A stretch of DNA of 64,000 bases, from positions 2,777,001 through 2,841,000 of the forward strand of contig BSDZ01000004.1 of the NCBI GenBank assembly GCA_030268105.1, in the 5' to 3' direction. Origin of the DNA: Volvox africanus. Its lineage: Eukaryota; Chlorophyta; Chlorophyceae; Chlamydomonadales; Volvocaceae. The position numbers were made by a program, and so were the translations under genes. The notes below the pieces were generated by a model. The model was given only the letters and a program-made list of their open reading frames with translations, did not search any database and was not told where the DNA came from. Each line of letters begins with the position of its first letter. Position 1 is the first letter of the stretch. Below, piece after piece: positions 35,962-45,713 of this stretch.

Positions 35962-36167
35962 GTGGTGGTGCGCAGAACAAGAACGTCTCAAATGTTACTC
36001 TTGGTCGACCGGCCTATGGATCCTCTGCTTACAAGGGTGGTGTCAATATCCCGGCAAAGGCTGTGGACGGAGTCACATACTACACCAATTTTTTTAATAA
36101 CCCAAATTTTCAGTCGGGAATGGTCACTTACTCATGGTTTACAGTCGACCTGGGTAATAAATACATC
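35962..36167 (+). CDS. Orphan exon of an F5/8 type C (fucolectin-like) carbohydrate-binding domain
   Basis: A 206-nt segment with AG before it and GTATAAG after it encodes the N-terminal half of a discoidin/F5-8C lectin domain. It contains NVTLGRPAYGSSAYKGG, then AKAVDG, then a FNNPNFQS block and WFTVDLGNKYI. These are the hallmark phrases of fucolectin-type domains (the usual form is NVALGKPxxQSS...AVDG...WWxVDLG). No second half was found downstream; within 300 bases the sequence changes to a 100-bp LTR-like insertion and a SINE. It lies about 290 bases after the LINE 3' end, so it is probably a gene remnant broken by transposons, or one exon of a gene with long repeat-filled introns. Confidence 0.55.
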
Positions 36168-36368
36168 GTATAAGACAAGTGGTTATTTGGAGCCGTTGTG
36201 ATGTTCTTCCAAATCCCCTTCAGTATTGTGTGTAGTATCCTGCAGGATAGTACAGCTGGGGTATACTACTGATACGGGATGCATGCCCACGATAATGTTC
36301 GCCTTTAAATCTGTGCATCTAAGCTCATATACAAACGAAATAAGCGGAAAGCCCGCCGTCCATACAAG

Positions 36369-36468
36369 TGTTGTACCTCTGTTGTGTCGGCCTACAAAGG
36401 TCCGATCGGAAGATGACCATCAGTGGTCCAATCTTTAACACTAGCCGTAGATACCCCAGGATACTACA
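36369..36468 (+). mobile_element. 100-bp TG...CA element, copy 1, with ACAAG target duplication
   Basis: Begins TGTTGTACCTCTGTTGTG and ends GGATACTACA. The flanks 36364-36368 and 36469-36473 are both ACAAG. TG...CA ends and a 5-bp duplication are the signature of an LTR, so this looks like a solo LTR of a very small (TRIM-like) retrotransposon. Confidence 0.7.
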
Positions 36469-36635
36469 ACAAGCAATGTTCGAGCCAGCAGCACATTTCA
36501 TTGGCCGGCTCGGTTGCTATATGACAGCTGGCCAGCTGTGCTGGATCTGTAAGATACGTCTAGCAGTAAGCAAACAAACTTATTATTACTTCTTATCGTG
36601 ATGATAAACGAACTTCACAGCAGCCATCATCGGTT

Positions 36636-37065
36636 ACTATTATTATTATTATGGTTACTCCGCCCTCGCGGGCTGGCGTGTATTATGGGGATCTCCGGAA
36701 TTTTAACCGAGTGGGCACGCAGCGTCTTCATCTTAGGCCGCTAGAGATCACCTGTTTTTTTGGTTACGCAGAGTTTCCTTGCTCTCTACGGCCCCTATCC
36801 ATGTGCCAGCCCCTTCGGATCTACTGGCATTTAGGTGGGTGACAAACCACCCCGCACCATTAGCCCAGTTACGGGCCTCAGATGCGCACTTCATGGACTA
36901 TGCATTTAACCCTCTCAAGCGCCGGGGGCCGACTCGGACCCAACTCCGCAGGATCGGGCTATCCAAGCTACATTCCCCCTACGCCAATCTGCCCCGACCC
37001 AGATTCGAACCGGCGACTTTGTGGTAGCATGCTCCAATCCTGAGGGAATGGCCTCGAGAGGCGGG
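36636..37065 (-). mobile_element. tRNA-derived SINE
   Basis: On the minus strand the element starts with a tRNA-like D-arm (CCCTCAGGATTGGAGCA) and a perfect B-box/T-loop (GGTTCGAATC, about 37003-37012). A body of about 370 bases and an (AAT)n tail (plus-strand 36638-36652) follow. The distance between D-arm and T-arm is about 8 nt too short for a real tRNA, so it is not a functional tRNA gene. No clean target duplication was found. Confidence 0.55.
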
Positions 37066-37379
37066 ATGATGCCATTATTAGTCATCATCAACCAAGTAAC
37101 TCCCTCGTGCAATCCAACTAATATAACGCGTACATACATACATCTGGCAACAACCCAATACGGATACCTATTAAATACATAGCTTGTCAATGGATAGAGC
37201 TACAGTACATACACATAGCAACTGATAACAGAAGTTATCTATAAATTAGGATGTTGCACTGTTGGTGACTTGCCCTGAAAGGAAATAACAAGCACTGGGG
37301 ACCCTGACTGGGCCGGACCACAATACAGCGCCGGGGGAAACACGTACGCGGCTTTGTCTGTCTGTCCTGACGCGCATGC

Positions 37380-37479
37380 TGTAGTATCCTGGGGTATCTA
37401 CGGGTAGTGTCAAAGATTGGAGCACCGATGGTCATCTTCCGATCGGGCCTTTGTAGGCCAACACAACAGAGGTACAACA
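37380..37479 (-). mobile_element. 100-bp TG...CA element, copy 2, with CATGC target duplication
   Basis: Inverted relative to copy 1 and also exactly 100 bp. The flanks 37375-37379 and 37480-37484 are both CATGC. It differs from copy 1 by several substitutions. Confidence 0.7.
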
Positions 37480-38887
37480 CATGCTATATATACGTTCACC
37501 ATTTACATGGATCCGTGCATAATAAATCATCAGGGAAGCATTTGTAGGGATTGTGCGCCGATGTCGGGTATGTCTGGGGTAGATAGGTGGAGTGTAGGCT
37601 TGGTTAGACTACATATGTGTGTAGGATAGGGGGGTACATCACCCATGGCCACTAACCTGGCAGTCCCTACCTTCCCCGGTGTTTCGGGGCACCCTCATCC
37701 AGTCTCCCATGCCGACTTCTCCGAAATCAGTGGTTTTCCCAGGTTCAGCACCCACCACCAGCATCCAGCGGAATCTGCCGAATCAACTAAGGCGTCAACT
37801 CCACTACTGGTCAGCTCGCAGGTCACTTTAATTGGGGTCGTCACCGTCCATTGACATGGGGGCACCCTGCCCTTAACATCAGGGTCTTAGGCCCGCTCTC
37901 GGTCGGGGTAGAACCTGGATCTCCAGGGGCATACTAGTCGTGCATGTGTATTAATATTAGTCGTACATATGTATTAACTTTTCCGCTCTTATCCTGAAAT
38001 CCTGAATGCAAATATATGATTGCCCGATCCATTCGCGTTCATCCACCTATCCATGGCACTGTATATGAACTGCAGCAGATGATGATGCGTTGCCTGATAA
38101 TAACGTACCTTTAGGCGTAGGTTGGCAGTTTGCTAGCAGCAAGGTTTTGCACGGTTGCTGCCAGCGGCAGAGCAGTATTATATACCCAATCAGCACTTCG
38201 ACTTGACAACTCCATTACAGCAAGCCGCACTCGAATAGGGTGATAACGGGAGCGCAGGTTGGTTCGTAGATTGTGTTGATTTGACTGTCAGGAAGTCGTT
38301 TGCCTGCGTGCTTGGTTTGCTTTTGATGACAGATACTGACTAGCAAAGAGGAGTACGTAGTTGCAATAAAAACATGAATCGTACTACAATGACATTCGTC
38401 TTAATTAAGCTATTATTCGAATTAGACGTGGTATGTATACATATATATCATCTTATCATCTAAGTATATATGCATATGTGTATATATCATTGTTTTCAGC
38501 ACGTTTAATTTTGAGCGGGCTTTGTGATGACGCAGGCAGGTGCGAGTTTCTATGCAGGACATTATTATTACACGCAGCACTCACACATTTATAGTGCACA
38601 AAAACACAAGTTGAAGATGCTGAAATGACCCACACAACAGAGAGGTCTTTTCGGCAGACCCTCAAGCAACTGCTCACTATGAGATAGCTTAGAGGGAGAG
38701 AATGCTCAGCTTTCAGAGAATATTCAATAAGACCATTACAAGTATTATTACTATACTACACTATACTTATAACATATATATTTATCTATACACTTCTTAA
38801 TTTCTTGATTTCTTAATTTCTTATCTATTTATCTTTCTTTCTACCTATTTATGATTCTTATTACATTGTATGTATGTTTGCATGCAT

Positions 38888-39045
38888 AGCACACATCCAT
38901 CATCAGCTCACCGTTCCGTGTCGGATCATATGCGATTGTTCCACAGCACAGGGTGCTGCTCCCTATCTTGTACTGCAAGATGCGACTGCAGCAAACTGCG
39001 AGCGTTTTTAATGAACGAAGGCAAGATATGGAGAAATGTTACTTG
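38888..39045 (+). repeat. Dispersed repeat fragment, paired with about 42405-42430 and 42905-43012
   Basis: The block around GTGTCGGATC...TGTTCCACAGCACAGGG...CTGCAGCAAACTGCG also occurs at 42920-43005. AGGCAAGATATGGAGAAA at about 39019 recurs at about 42405. The order differs between loci, so these are rearranged remnants of an older repeat whose full structure I cannot reconstruct. Confidence 0.5.
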
Positions 39046-39119
39046 TCATGGCCCAGGCTTTAATAATATTGGGTGCTGTAATCTATCACGGGGAGCGAGG
39101 TGCGATAGATAATAAACAT

Positions 39120-39190
39120 TTTATAACATAAACATATATATATATATATTATAATACATATGTATTATAAACATATTATACATATATATG
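39120..39190. repeat. TA-rich low-complexity tract
   Basis: (TA)n and ATATTATA-type sequence between 39130 and 39190 with no coding content. Confidence 0.7.
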
Positions 39191-39427
39191 TCCAAAACAA
39201 ACATTCGAATTAAGAGGTTTCAAAATATTAAAGAACGTTTGGGCGGGGCTGTAAGGCCATCCAAGTATGGTATTATCAGTTTTTGTGTACAGTAATCTCT
39301 CATGACCAGGCCTTCCTAATTCCGGGGACAATGACACAGAGATTCATGATAACGCTGGTGAGAGTTCGCCCGGATTCAATTCCTCCCGTCCACAGGACTA
39401 TAAGTGCGATAACACTGATTGGTTAAT

Positions 39428-39498
39428 TGGGGCTGCATCACCAGGCCAAGACAGATTGAATCCATATCACTGAGGATTGGAGGTGATGCAGGCCCCTG
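39428..39498. repeat. Short imperfect inverted repeat
   Basis: GGGGCTGCATCACC at the left and GGTGATGCAGGCCCC at the right pair with one extra base, enclosing about 40 bases. It may be a tiny fold-back element; no target duplication was established. Confidence 0.45.
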
Positions 39499-39768
39499 GA
39501 CTGTAGGATGCGAGGACGCGCCCTATCTGAGGGGGAATACATGTGTCCTTTAATATATGTATGCTGAGATATCTAAGGCTAATGTCCAAGATTGGGGTTC
39601 TGATTGAGGAGCCTCCAGGAGGAAAGGGTGGGGAACTTAGGGAGGAGGGGGAGTTGTGGGGGAGCAGGGTGAGGAGTGCCCTTGCGGCCAGAGTTGGGTT
39701 GGCGTTGGGAGGAGGCAGGGAGGCATGCTCCTGGGTAGGGCTGGCCTTTCCTTGGCCATTGGGACTGG

Positions 39769-39868
39769 TGTTGTACCTCTGTTGTGTCGACCTACAAAGG
39801 CCCAATCGGAAGATGACGATCAACTGCCCAATATTTGACACAACCCATAGGTACCCCAGGTTACTACG
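39769..39868 (+). mobile_element. 100-bp TG...CA element, copy 3
   Basis: Same family as 36369-36468 and exactly 100 bp, but the last base is G rather than A. It lacks a matching duplication at its own right side. The five bases on its left (ACTGG, 39764-39768) recur immediately right of the divergent LTR at 40872-40876. Confidence 0.6.
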
Positions 39869-40035
39869 ATTATCCCCCTTCTCATGGATGTGTCCTCACA
39901 TCCCAGGGCCAGAGTGCCTCACGTCCTGGAATCCTTTAAGGTTCCAGAATCCAACATCGACCAGGTATGCGCGTTCGACCTGCAGTCCATGGGATTCAAA
40001 CCCGGATCAGTCCCCGACCTGTCTCAAAACCACTT

Positions 40036-40871
40036 TGTTGAACATCTCCTTCAGGTTTGCTCATAGGTATCTGCACGTCTTGGGACTTTCGATACCGATG
40101 CACAAGTACTTGCAAGTACAAGCAAGTCATTCGAGAGCAAACAGAGACAGCGGAAGACTTCAGAGCAACGAGAGATATAACTTACAATCATATATCAACA
40201 AAGCAATGCAAGGACGCGATCGCCGTCAGCGCCGGAAGCAAGCGTTCATCACGCGGCGTTGATTAGCGAAGTTCAGGCTTAGCTCAGGCTAAGATAATAT
40301 AGCAACTAGCAATAGTTGAGTTAAACACACGAGTGTTCCATAGGCATAAGAATGTTTTGTCCGCTCTTCTTAGCCGTCCTCATATCTGTTATACTCGCGA
40401 TATCTCTACGCTGTACAATCCACACTAGGAGGCCAACCCTAAGCGCGGCAAACCCTACTGCGTATCTGCGATATCCACGTATAACAACCAATAAGCCTTT
40501 CCGGCATACGCATGATGCAAGGTTCCGAATAGCAATATTCGGTTGCAAGTCATTCATCGCGACTAGTGCGGTGCTCGCAAAGCATGCCGCAACAATGTAA
40601 TATTATAGCAAATAATATTACTTAACAGTACATGACATGAGCATGCCGCGTGCCTGTGCTTCTATGAGCATTGCATGTGTTAGGCGTATCAGCGGTGATG
40701 CGATGTGTCGCGATGCATAGCATTAACATGCTAATCATATGCAAATGTATGCAAATACATTTATATTCATGCAAGTTCATTCATGGTCATCATGCATTCA
40801 TCAAGTCAGCACATCGCCTTGTAGCGTCACATTGACCTACGCATCGGCGGGAAATGAACCGTGGCACAACA
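40036..40871 (-). repeat. Divergent A-type LTR followed by primer-binding-site remnant
   Basis: In minus orientation it begins TGTTGTGCCACGGTTCATTTCCCG and ends CTCATGAGCAAA-like sequence then GATGTTCAACA, alignable along its 836 bp with the 825- and 830-bp LTRs of elements A and C. Directly after it (minus strand, plus coordinates 40018-40032) is TGGTTTTGAGACAGG, matching TGGTATCGAGACAGG at the same place in element A. It is therefore a 5' LTR plus a stub of internal sequence, not a plain solo LTR. Confidence 0.7.
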
Positions 40872-40876
40872 ACTGG

Positions 40877-41502
40877 GAGGGATCTAGAGGATGGAGAGGG
40901 AGGGATCCCCAACTTGTCTTGCAGATAGGGATAGCTAGGGCTCTCTGTGGGCATAGCCGTTGAGCTTTTCAAGGGGGCGCCTTGGTGGCTTGTTATCCCC
41001 CCTGCGTCTTCGAAGGAGTCTAGCTTTTCTGCTGGGCATTTTGGGAGGATCCGAGCTTTTTGCCACCTTTCCTTAGAGTTTCAGGAGGGCCAGGCATTTT
41101 GCTTGGGAGGCAGTGGAGGTGGAGGAGGCGGGGTTTTCTTGCTTCTCTGTTTGGAGGTAGGGATTGCTCTCTTGCCTTCTCTGTCTGGAAGCTGGTGTGG
41201 TTGACTGAGGCTCTGTTCTTTTGAGTAGCAAGGGTTGAGACTCGTGAGATCTGTGTGCCCTTGCTTGCTGAGCGAGGAGAGGAGTGCACGGCAGGACGAA
41301 CAAGCTAAGCCGTGTGTCCTGTTGTATCTCTGTTGTGTCCGCCTACAAAGGCCCAATCGGAAGATGACCATGCACGTTCCATCCTGGACACTAGCCGTAG
41401 ATACCACAGGATAATACATCTTCCCCCCTGCGCTCTGGTTCGGCCCGGTCAGGGCCCCCGGTGCTTGTCCACTAAGGGCACGTCGCCCACAGTGTAACAC
41501 CC
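40877..41502 (+). mobile_element. 3' end of a second, 5'-truncated LINE copy
   Basis: It shares the GGGGGCGCC...TTGTTATCCCCCC block and the last 70 bases (CTGCGCTCTGGTTCGGCCCGG... ACAGTGTAACACCC) with the LINE ending at 35674. G-rich sequence at about 39600-39768 probably belongs to the same copy, split by the insertion at 39769-40871. The 100-bp element at 41320-41418 is also inserted in it. Confidence 0.6.
41320..41418 (+). mobile_element. 100-bp TG...CA element, copy 4
   Basis: 99 bp, same family as the copies at 36369, 37380 and 39769, inserted in the 3' UTR of the second LINE. Comparison with the uninterrupted LINE 3' UTR (about 35590-35605) shows the insertion point. The target duplication is degraded. 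Confidence 0.6.
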
Positions 41503-41559
41503 TTTCATACACAAAAATGAATGAAATAAGCAGACTGTAGTTTTCCTGGTTAATTTCCA

Positions 41560-42440
41560 GCAGACGTCAGCTGTCTGTGACAACCGATGTAACGAGAACC
41601 TTGTTCCGTATGAAACGTTGGAGAGTAGTTGGATAGCTGATCAGGACTTGATGCTTAAGAAACCCGTGAGTGCTATGACGGATGTGAGGCTGGTACATGT
41701 CGTGACATAGGAACACAAACCCCCATGGCCGGAGTTGGCGATGGTTAGCATCAGCTGATAGGGTCAAAGCACCCGGGCCGTGCCCTCCATAGAGGAGAGT
41801 AGTGGTCGTACACGTACAGCAACACACTTGCACGATATAAAGCTGGAGAACTTGTAATATAAAAAAATAAAAATTATATAATGTGCTCCAATGCTCCGAA
41901 GTTAGGTTTTTGTTAGTTTTACTTTTAATTAATATGTTTTTTCATATTATTGTTTTGTTCTTGTTATTAATATGTTTTGTACGAAATGCTTGGATTATCA
42001 GCTAGCCTAACACGGAGAATTGAGCTTCACACGCATAGCATCACACATAATGTCGTAGTAGTGCATACATGTATGGCAAACATTAACAATATAAGGCTGC
42101 AGAAGCACCCTCTTAACATCTTGAGAGGCCTTTATTAAAAGGCAGCTCTCAACTGTTACAATGATATTGGTACATACCTGTCAAATTAGGAATCTTGGGG
42201 TCTCCAGGTCCATTTCAGCTGACTGCAACTCTTAAGACAACCTGTCTGATGATATGCTGGTTTTCTTATGGATGTAGGGTGAGCAGTTGAAGAGAAGTTC
42301 ATGAAGGATTTGATTCCTAAACACCTAGTGTGGACATGTCGTGATGCGGGAACACAAATGACCATGGCCACGGCCCATACTGCGTGCACATTTATATGAA
42401 TGTAGGCAAGATATGGAGAAACGCTATTTAATGTAATCAA
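41560..42440. repeat. Two related old repeat fragments
   Basis: GTACATGTCGTGACATAGGA...CCCCCATGGCC near 41694-41727 is similar to GGACATGTCGTGATGCGGGA...GACCATGGCC near 42332-42368. No terminal structure or coding sequence is visible. The rest of the interval is AT-rich and unassigned. Confidence 0.4.
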
Positions 42441-43052
42441 TCAGTGGTAACCTAAATTTTTATAACATATTTTTCGACAGACGGCGCTCAGTGCCCCAAT
42501 ATTTGATGCAAATATATCGCATCTCAGAGTGTGAGACGTGTTTATGAGAGTGAGATGCACTTTAGTATATCTGCACTGTGCAGCAATATTGCACCGGCAC
42601 CTCGGCGCCTGCCACTGGAATAAACCCACTATCTCACGGTTCAGCCATCTACTCGAAACTTCCTGCAAATCGTACGACAGGATACCATCCCCGCTTACTC
42701 CTCGCTTGCCATCCAGCAGCTGAGAGCCGTACCCTGTCTCACTCTCGGCAGTAAATTTCTCATATCTTGCCTGGCTCATGAGATTACTTGTCGTAGTTGA
42801 TAGCCGCAAAGGCCTCTCGATATGCTAACAGAGTGCTTCTGCACCTTTATATCGTATAAGTGTGTTTCCGGAAGGCACGGCTACTACATTACTACTCCAT
42901 ATACTCATCCACCCATCGCCCTGTGTCGGATCGTAGGCGGCTGTTCCACAGCACAGGGGGCTGCTGCCTACCATGGGCCACACGACGCCACTGCAGCAAA
43001 CTGCGTCGTATACATGGAGGTATGGGGGCGTGCAGGTGGCGTTTATATCTGT

Positions 43053-43475
43053 TGTTGTATATGGTACCCACGAAGGGTGGTATCAAAAGATACCGGTTGT
43101 TGTGCCAGAGCCCGATTAAGTAGAGCCGCCGACTAGGTCGTACTTGAGAGACCATAAGGCCTCGAACCGGGCGTGACCTTCAGAAGTCACCACTACAACC
43201 GGAGATTCAGTGAACCAGGAACCAGATGTTCCACCATTTACCATTCAGGCGGTAAATGGCCCATTCCATACAGGTTATGGAGTAACCGACAGGTTCGGAT
43301 GTTTCAGGAAGTCGGTTAGTATTGGTCGTCGACAGCCGAGACCAAATCCACAAATCGAATGCCAGATGGAAACATGAAACAGTTAATATGATAATTAAAT
43401 ATATTATATTATAAAATAATAAACAGATAATTATTATATCTTAATGAATTACCGAAATGCATTAAGGATACAACA
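43053..43475 (-). repeat. Element B 3' LTR
   Basis: Reads TGTTGTATCC...ATATACAACA on the minus strand, 423 bp, almost identical to 57253-57675. The AGAGGGGGAACAAT polypurine tract abuts it at 43476-43489. Confidence 0.95.
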
Positions 43476-43544
43476 ATTGTTCCCCCTCTAGATGCAGCGT
43501 CCCGATGCATAAGAAGAGAGCAGACAGGTTGAAGTAGGACAGCG

Positions 43545-44387
43545 TCAGAGAGGTCCGTCCTTAGACTGTGCCCGCAGCCTAGCTTCATCAAGCAGGGGTT
43601 TCATGTCAGGGGTGAAGTTACGTGCCGGTTCCCAGCTATTGTGCTCAGATGAATACCCAGACCATTTAACCAGGTACTCATGCACATTGCGCTTACGCCT
43701 GCCCTTGCCAACACGTCGTGCACGGTAATCTAGGATACGTTCGACAGCATACAGGGTCTGCTTACCCGATAACCAGGTAGAGGGATTAGCTTCCGTAACA
43801 GGAGGGATGCTATCGTTAGCCTCAGGCAGAGTACCCCGATATGGACGTACGAGAGATACATGAAATGTGGGATGAATGCGTAGGTCAGATGGGAGTTGTA
43901 ACTCTACAGCCACCGACCCTACCATGCGTACGACAGGATAAGGCCCCACAAAGCGCGGTAATAACTTGTGAGACCCATCAGCCAGGGAACGAAGGTTCTT
44001 CGTGCTCAACATAACCAGCTGGCCCTTGGTGAACGTGACGTCCTTTTTGGACTTGTTATAATAGTCCATAGCCCGTTGCTGTGCAGCTTCCAGGCAAGCT
44101 TTAGCGTCAGTTAGTCGGGACACGAAAGACTTAGCAAACGTTTTTGCAGCTGGAACATTTACGTCCAACTCCCGCCAAACAGGCAAAGCAGGGTTAAAAC
44201 CGTAATTCAGGAAAAATGGACTATTACCAACGGACCGGTTAGTAGCATTATTAATGGCAAACTCAGCAGCGGCTAGGTAGGTATCCCATGCAGTAGGGGT
44301 GCGTCCTGCAAAGTTACGGAGCATATCACCCAGGACACGGTTAACACGCTCTGTTTGCCCATCAGATTGGGGGTGGTAGGCGGTGGA
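43545..44387 (-). pseudogene. Element B pol, third part: integrase end and chromodomain
   Basis: This piece resumes at the other side of element A, and deleting A plus one GTGGA copy brings it back into frame with the second part. It carries [16 protein letters not shown] with the catalytic Glu, [16 protein letters not shown] (GPY/F-type module), and a C-terminal chromodomain (VERILDYRARR, then [19 protein letters not shown]). The chromodomain may steer integration to particular chromatin. The ORF ends at 43545-43547. Confidence 0.9.
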
Positions 44388-45212
44388 TGTTGTGCTACGG
44401 TTCATTTCCCGTCGACGCGTAGGTCGACGCGATCCTATGAGTCGAAGTGCTTTTGTGATGAACGCATTACATATGAATGAATCTGCATGATATAAATGTA
44501 TTCGCATACATTTATATATGCATCTGGCATGTTGTCATGATCCATCGCGACATCGCACCATGGCAAATCCGCCTAGCATGCATGAATGACCTAATCATTG
44601 AAGTGCGCATTATGCTCGTGCTACGAAACGATAAGTAATATTATCTGATATAATATTACTTCATTAAAGCACACGTTGAGAGCGCCGCACTCGTCGCGAT
44701 GCATGCCCTGCAACCGGATATCGTTATCCGGACCCTTGCATCATGCGAATGCCGGAAAGGCTTATACGTTGTTATGCGTAGACATCGCCTAGACGCAGTA
44801 GGGTTGTCACATTTAGGATCGGCCTCCTAATGTGAATCGTACGGCATTGCGATGCTGCGAGTATAACAGATGCGAGGACGGCTAAGCTAGACAAGACATT
44901 CGATACCGGAGAACACTTGTGTGTTCTACATTACTATTGCTATACGATATCCTACTTAGCCCGAGCTAAAGCCTGAACTTCGCTAATCACCGCCGCGTGA
45001 TGATTGCTTGCTTCCGGCGCTGACGGCGATTTCGTCCATTGCATCATTCCGATCTGTAAGACCGTAAGTTATATCTCTCTTCGTCTTGAAGTCTTCCGCT
45101 GTCTCTGTTTGCTCTCGCTTGCCTTGCTGTACTTGCAAGTGCTCGCGCATCGGTGTCTAAAGTCTTCAGACGTGCAGACACTTATGAGCAAACGCGAACG
45201 AGAGGTACAACA
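44388..45212 (+). repeat. Element A 5' LTR
   Basis: TGTTGTGCTACGG...GAGGTACAACA, 825 bp. It contains several hairpins: an 11-bp stem at 44491-44516, a 12-bp stem at 44633-44661, CCGGATA-tcgt-TATCCGG at 44714-44731, a stem at 44808-44834 and GAACAC-ttgt-GTGTTC at 44911-44926. Confidence 0.95.
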
Positions 45213-45215
45213 ATT

Positions 45216-45226
45216 TGGTATCGAGA
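45216..45226 (+). promoter_or_regulatory. Primer-binding site of element A
   Basis: TGGTATCGAGA three bases after the 5' LTR. A TGGTAT start is typical of initiator-Met-tRNA primers. Equivalent sites occur at 58925-58935 (element C) and 40018-40032 (divergent LTR, minus). Confidence 0.7.
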
Positions 45227-45273
45227 CAGGTTCGTTGCCTAACTGTCTCTCTTTGTCTAATCGGAAGTAGGTT

Positions 45274-45713
45274 CTTTCTATGGCGAGTTCCAGCGACGAA
45301 CCACGAGGACCGCTAGATACTTTTGCCGAAGACTTAGGCCGCGCCGTTTTGGACGCCGCCGCTTCCGGTTTGTAATTGTTTAATTGCTTTTGCTTAGATT
45401 GCTGCACTTGTTGTGTAAGTGTACGCTCTGAGTCGCAGGTAATCTCAGTGCACCGGCATTGCTTGCCGCGGCGACTGAGACCGGCGTTCGTCCGGACCAG
45501 TTGGCGACTCTCATTGCCCAAACCACGGAGATCAGGACTCAGCTGGGCAATTACTTGCTGAGTTTGCTGAATCTTCTCAAGAGTACTGTCGGTAGGCTCA
45601 CCGAGTCGCTTTGTACTCTTGCCTTTGCGATAGAAGTCGGCTTCTATTACGCAAAACTAGGGTATCGTTTCGTGCTCCATGTCCGCGGAACACGACGATA
45701 CGCCGCACACTAG
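45274..45713 (+). CDS. Leader ORF of element A, apparently spliced, overlapping the gag start
   Basis: An ATG at about 45281 opens MASSSDEPRGPLDTFAEDLG...DAAASG and would stop at once unless a small intron is removed. Using a GTAATT donor (about 45374) and a CTCAG acceptor (about 45449) keeps the frame open into LLAAATETGVRPDQLATLIA and on through RYAAH, ending at 45713 inside gag in another frame. The same arrangement is preserved in element C (about 58990-59422), including both putative splice sites. It could be an accessory protein, an N-terminal gag variant or merely leader sequence. I recognise no domain, and the splicing is inference. Confidence 0.35.

Noticed and set aside
36985..37062. 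Possible functional tRNA gene (B-box GGTTCGAATC on the minus strand)
   Set aside because: The space between D-arm and T-arm is about 8 nt too short for an anticodon arm, and an AAT-tailed body follows; a SINE fits better.
39985..40010. T-arm-like GGGTTTGAATCCC on the minus strand
   Set aside because: No matching D-arm or acceptor stem; it lies in the internal stub next to the divergent LTR.
40031..40876. Plain solo LTR with its own duplication at 40036-40871
   Set aside because: The flanking 5-mers CACTT and ACTGG differ, and primer-binding-site sequence follows the LTR.
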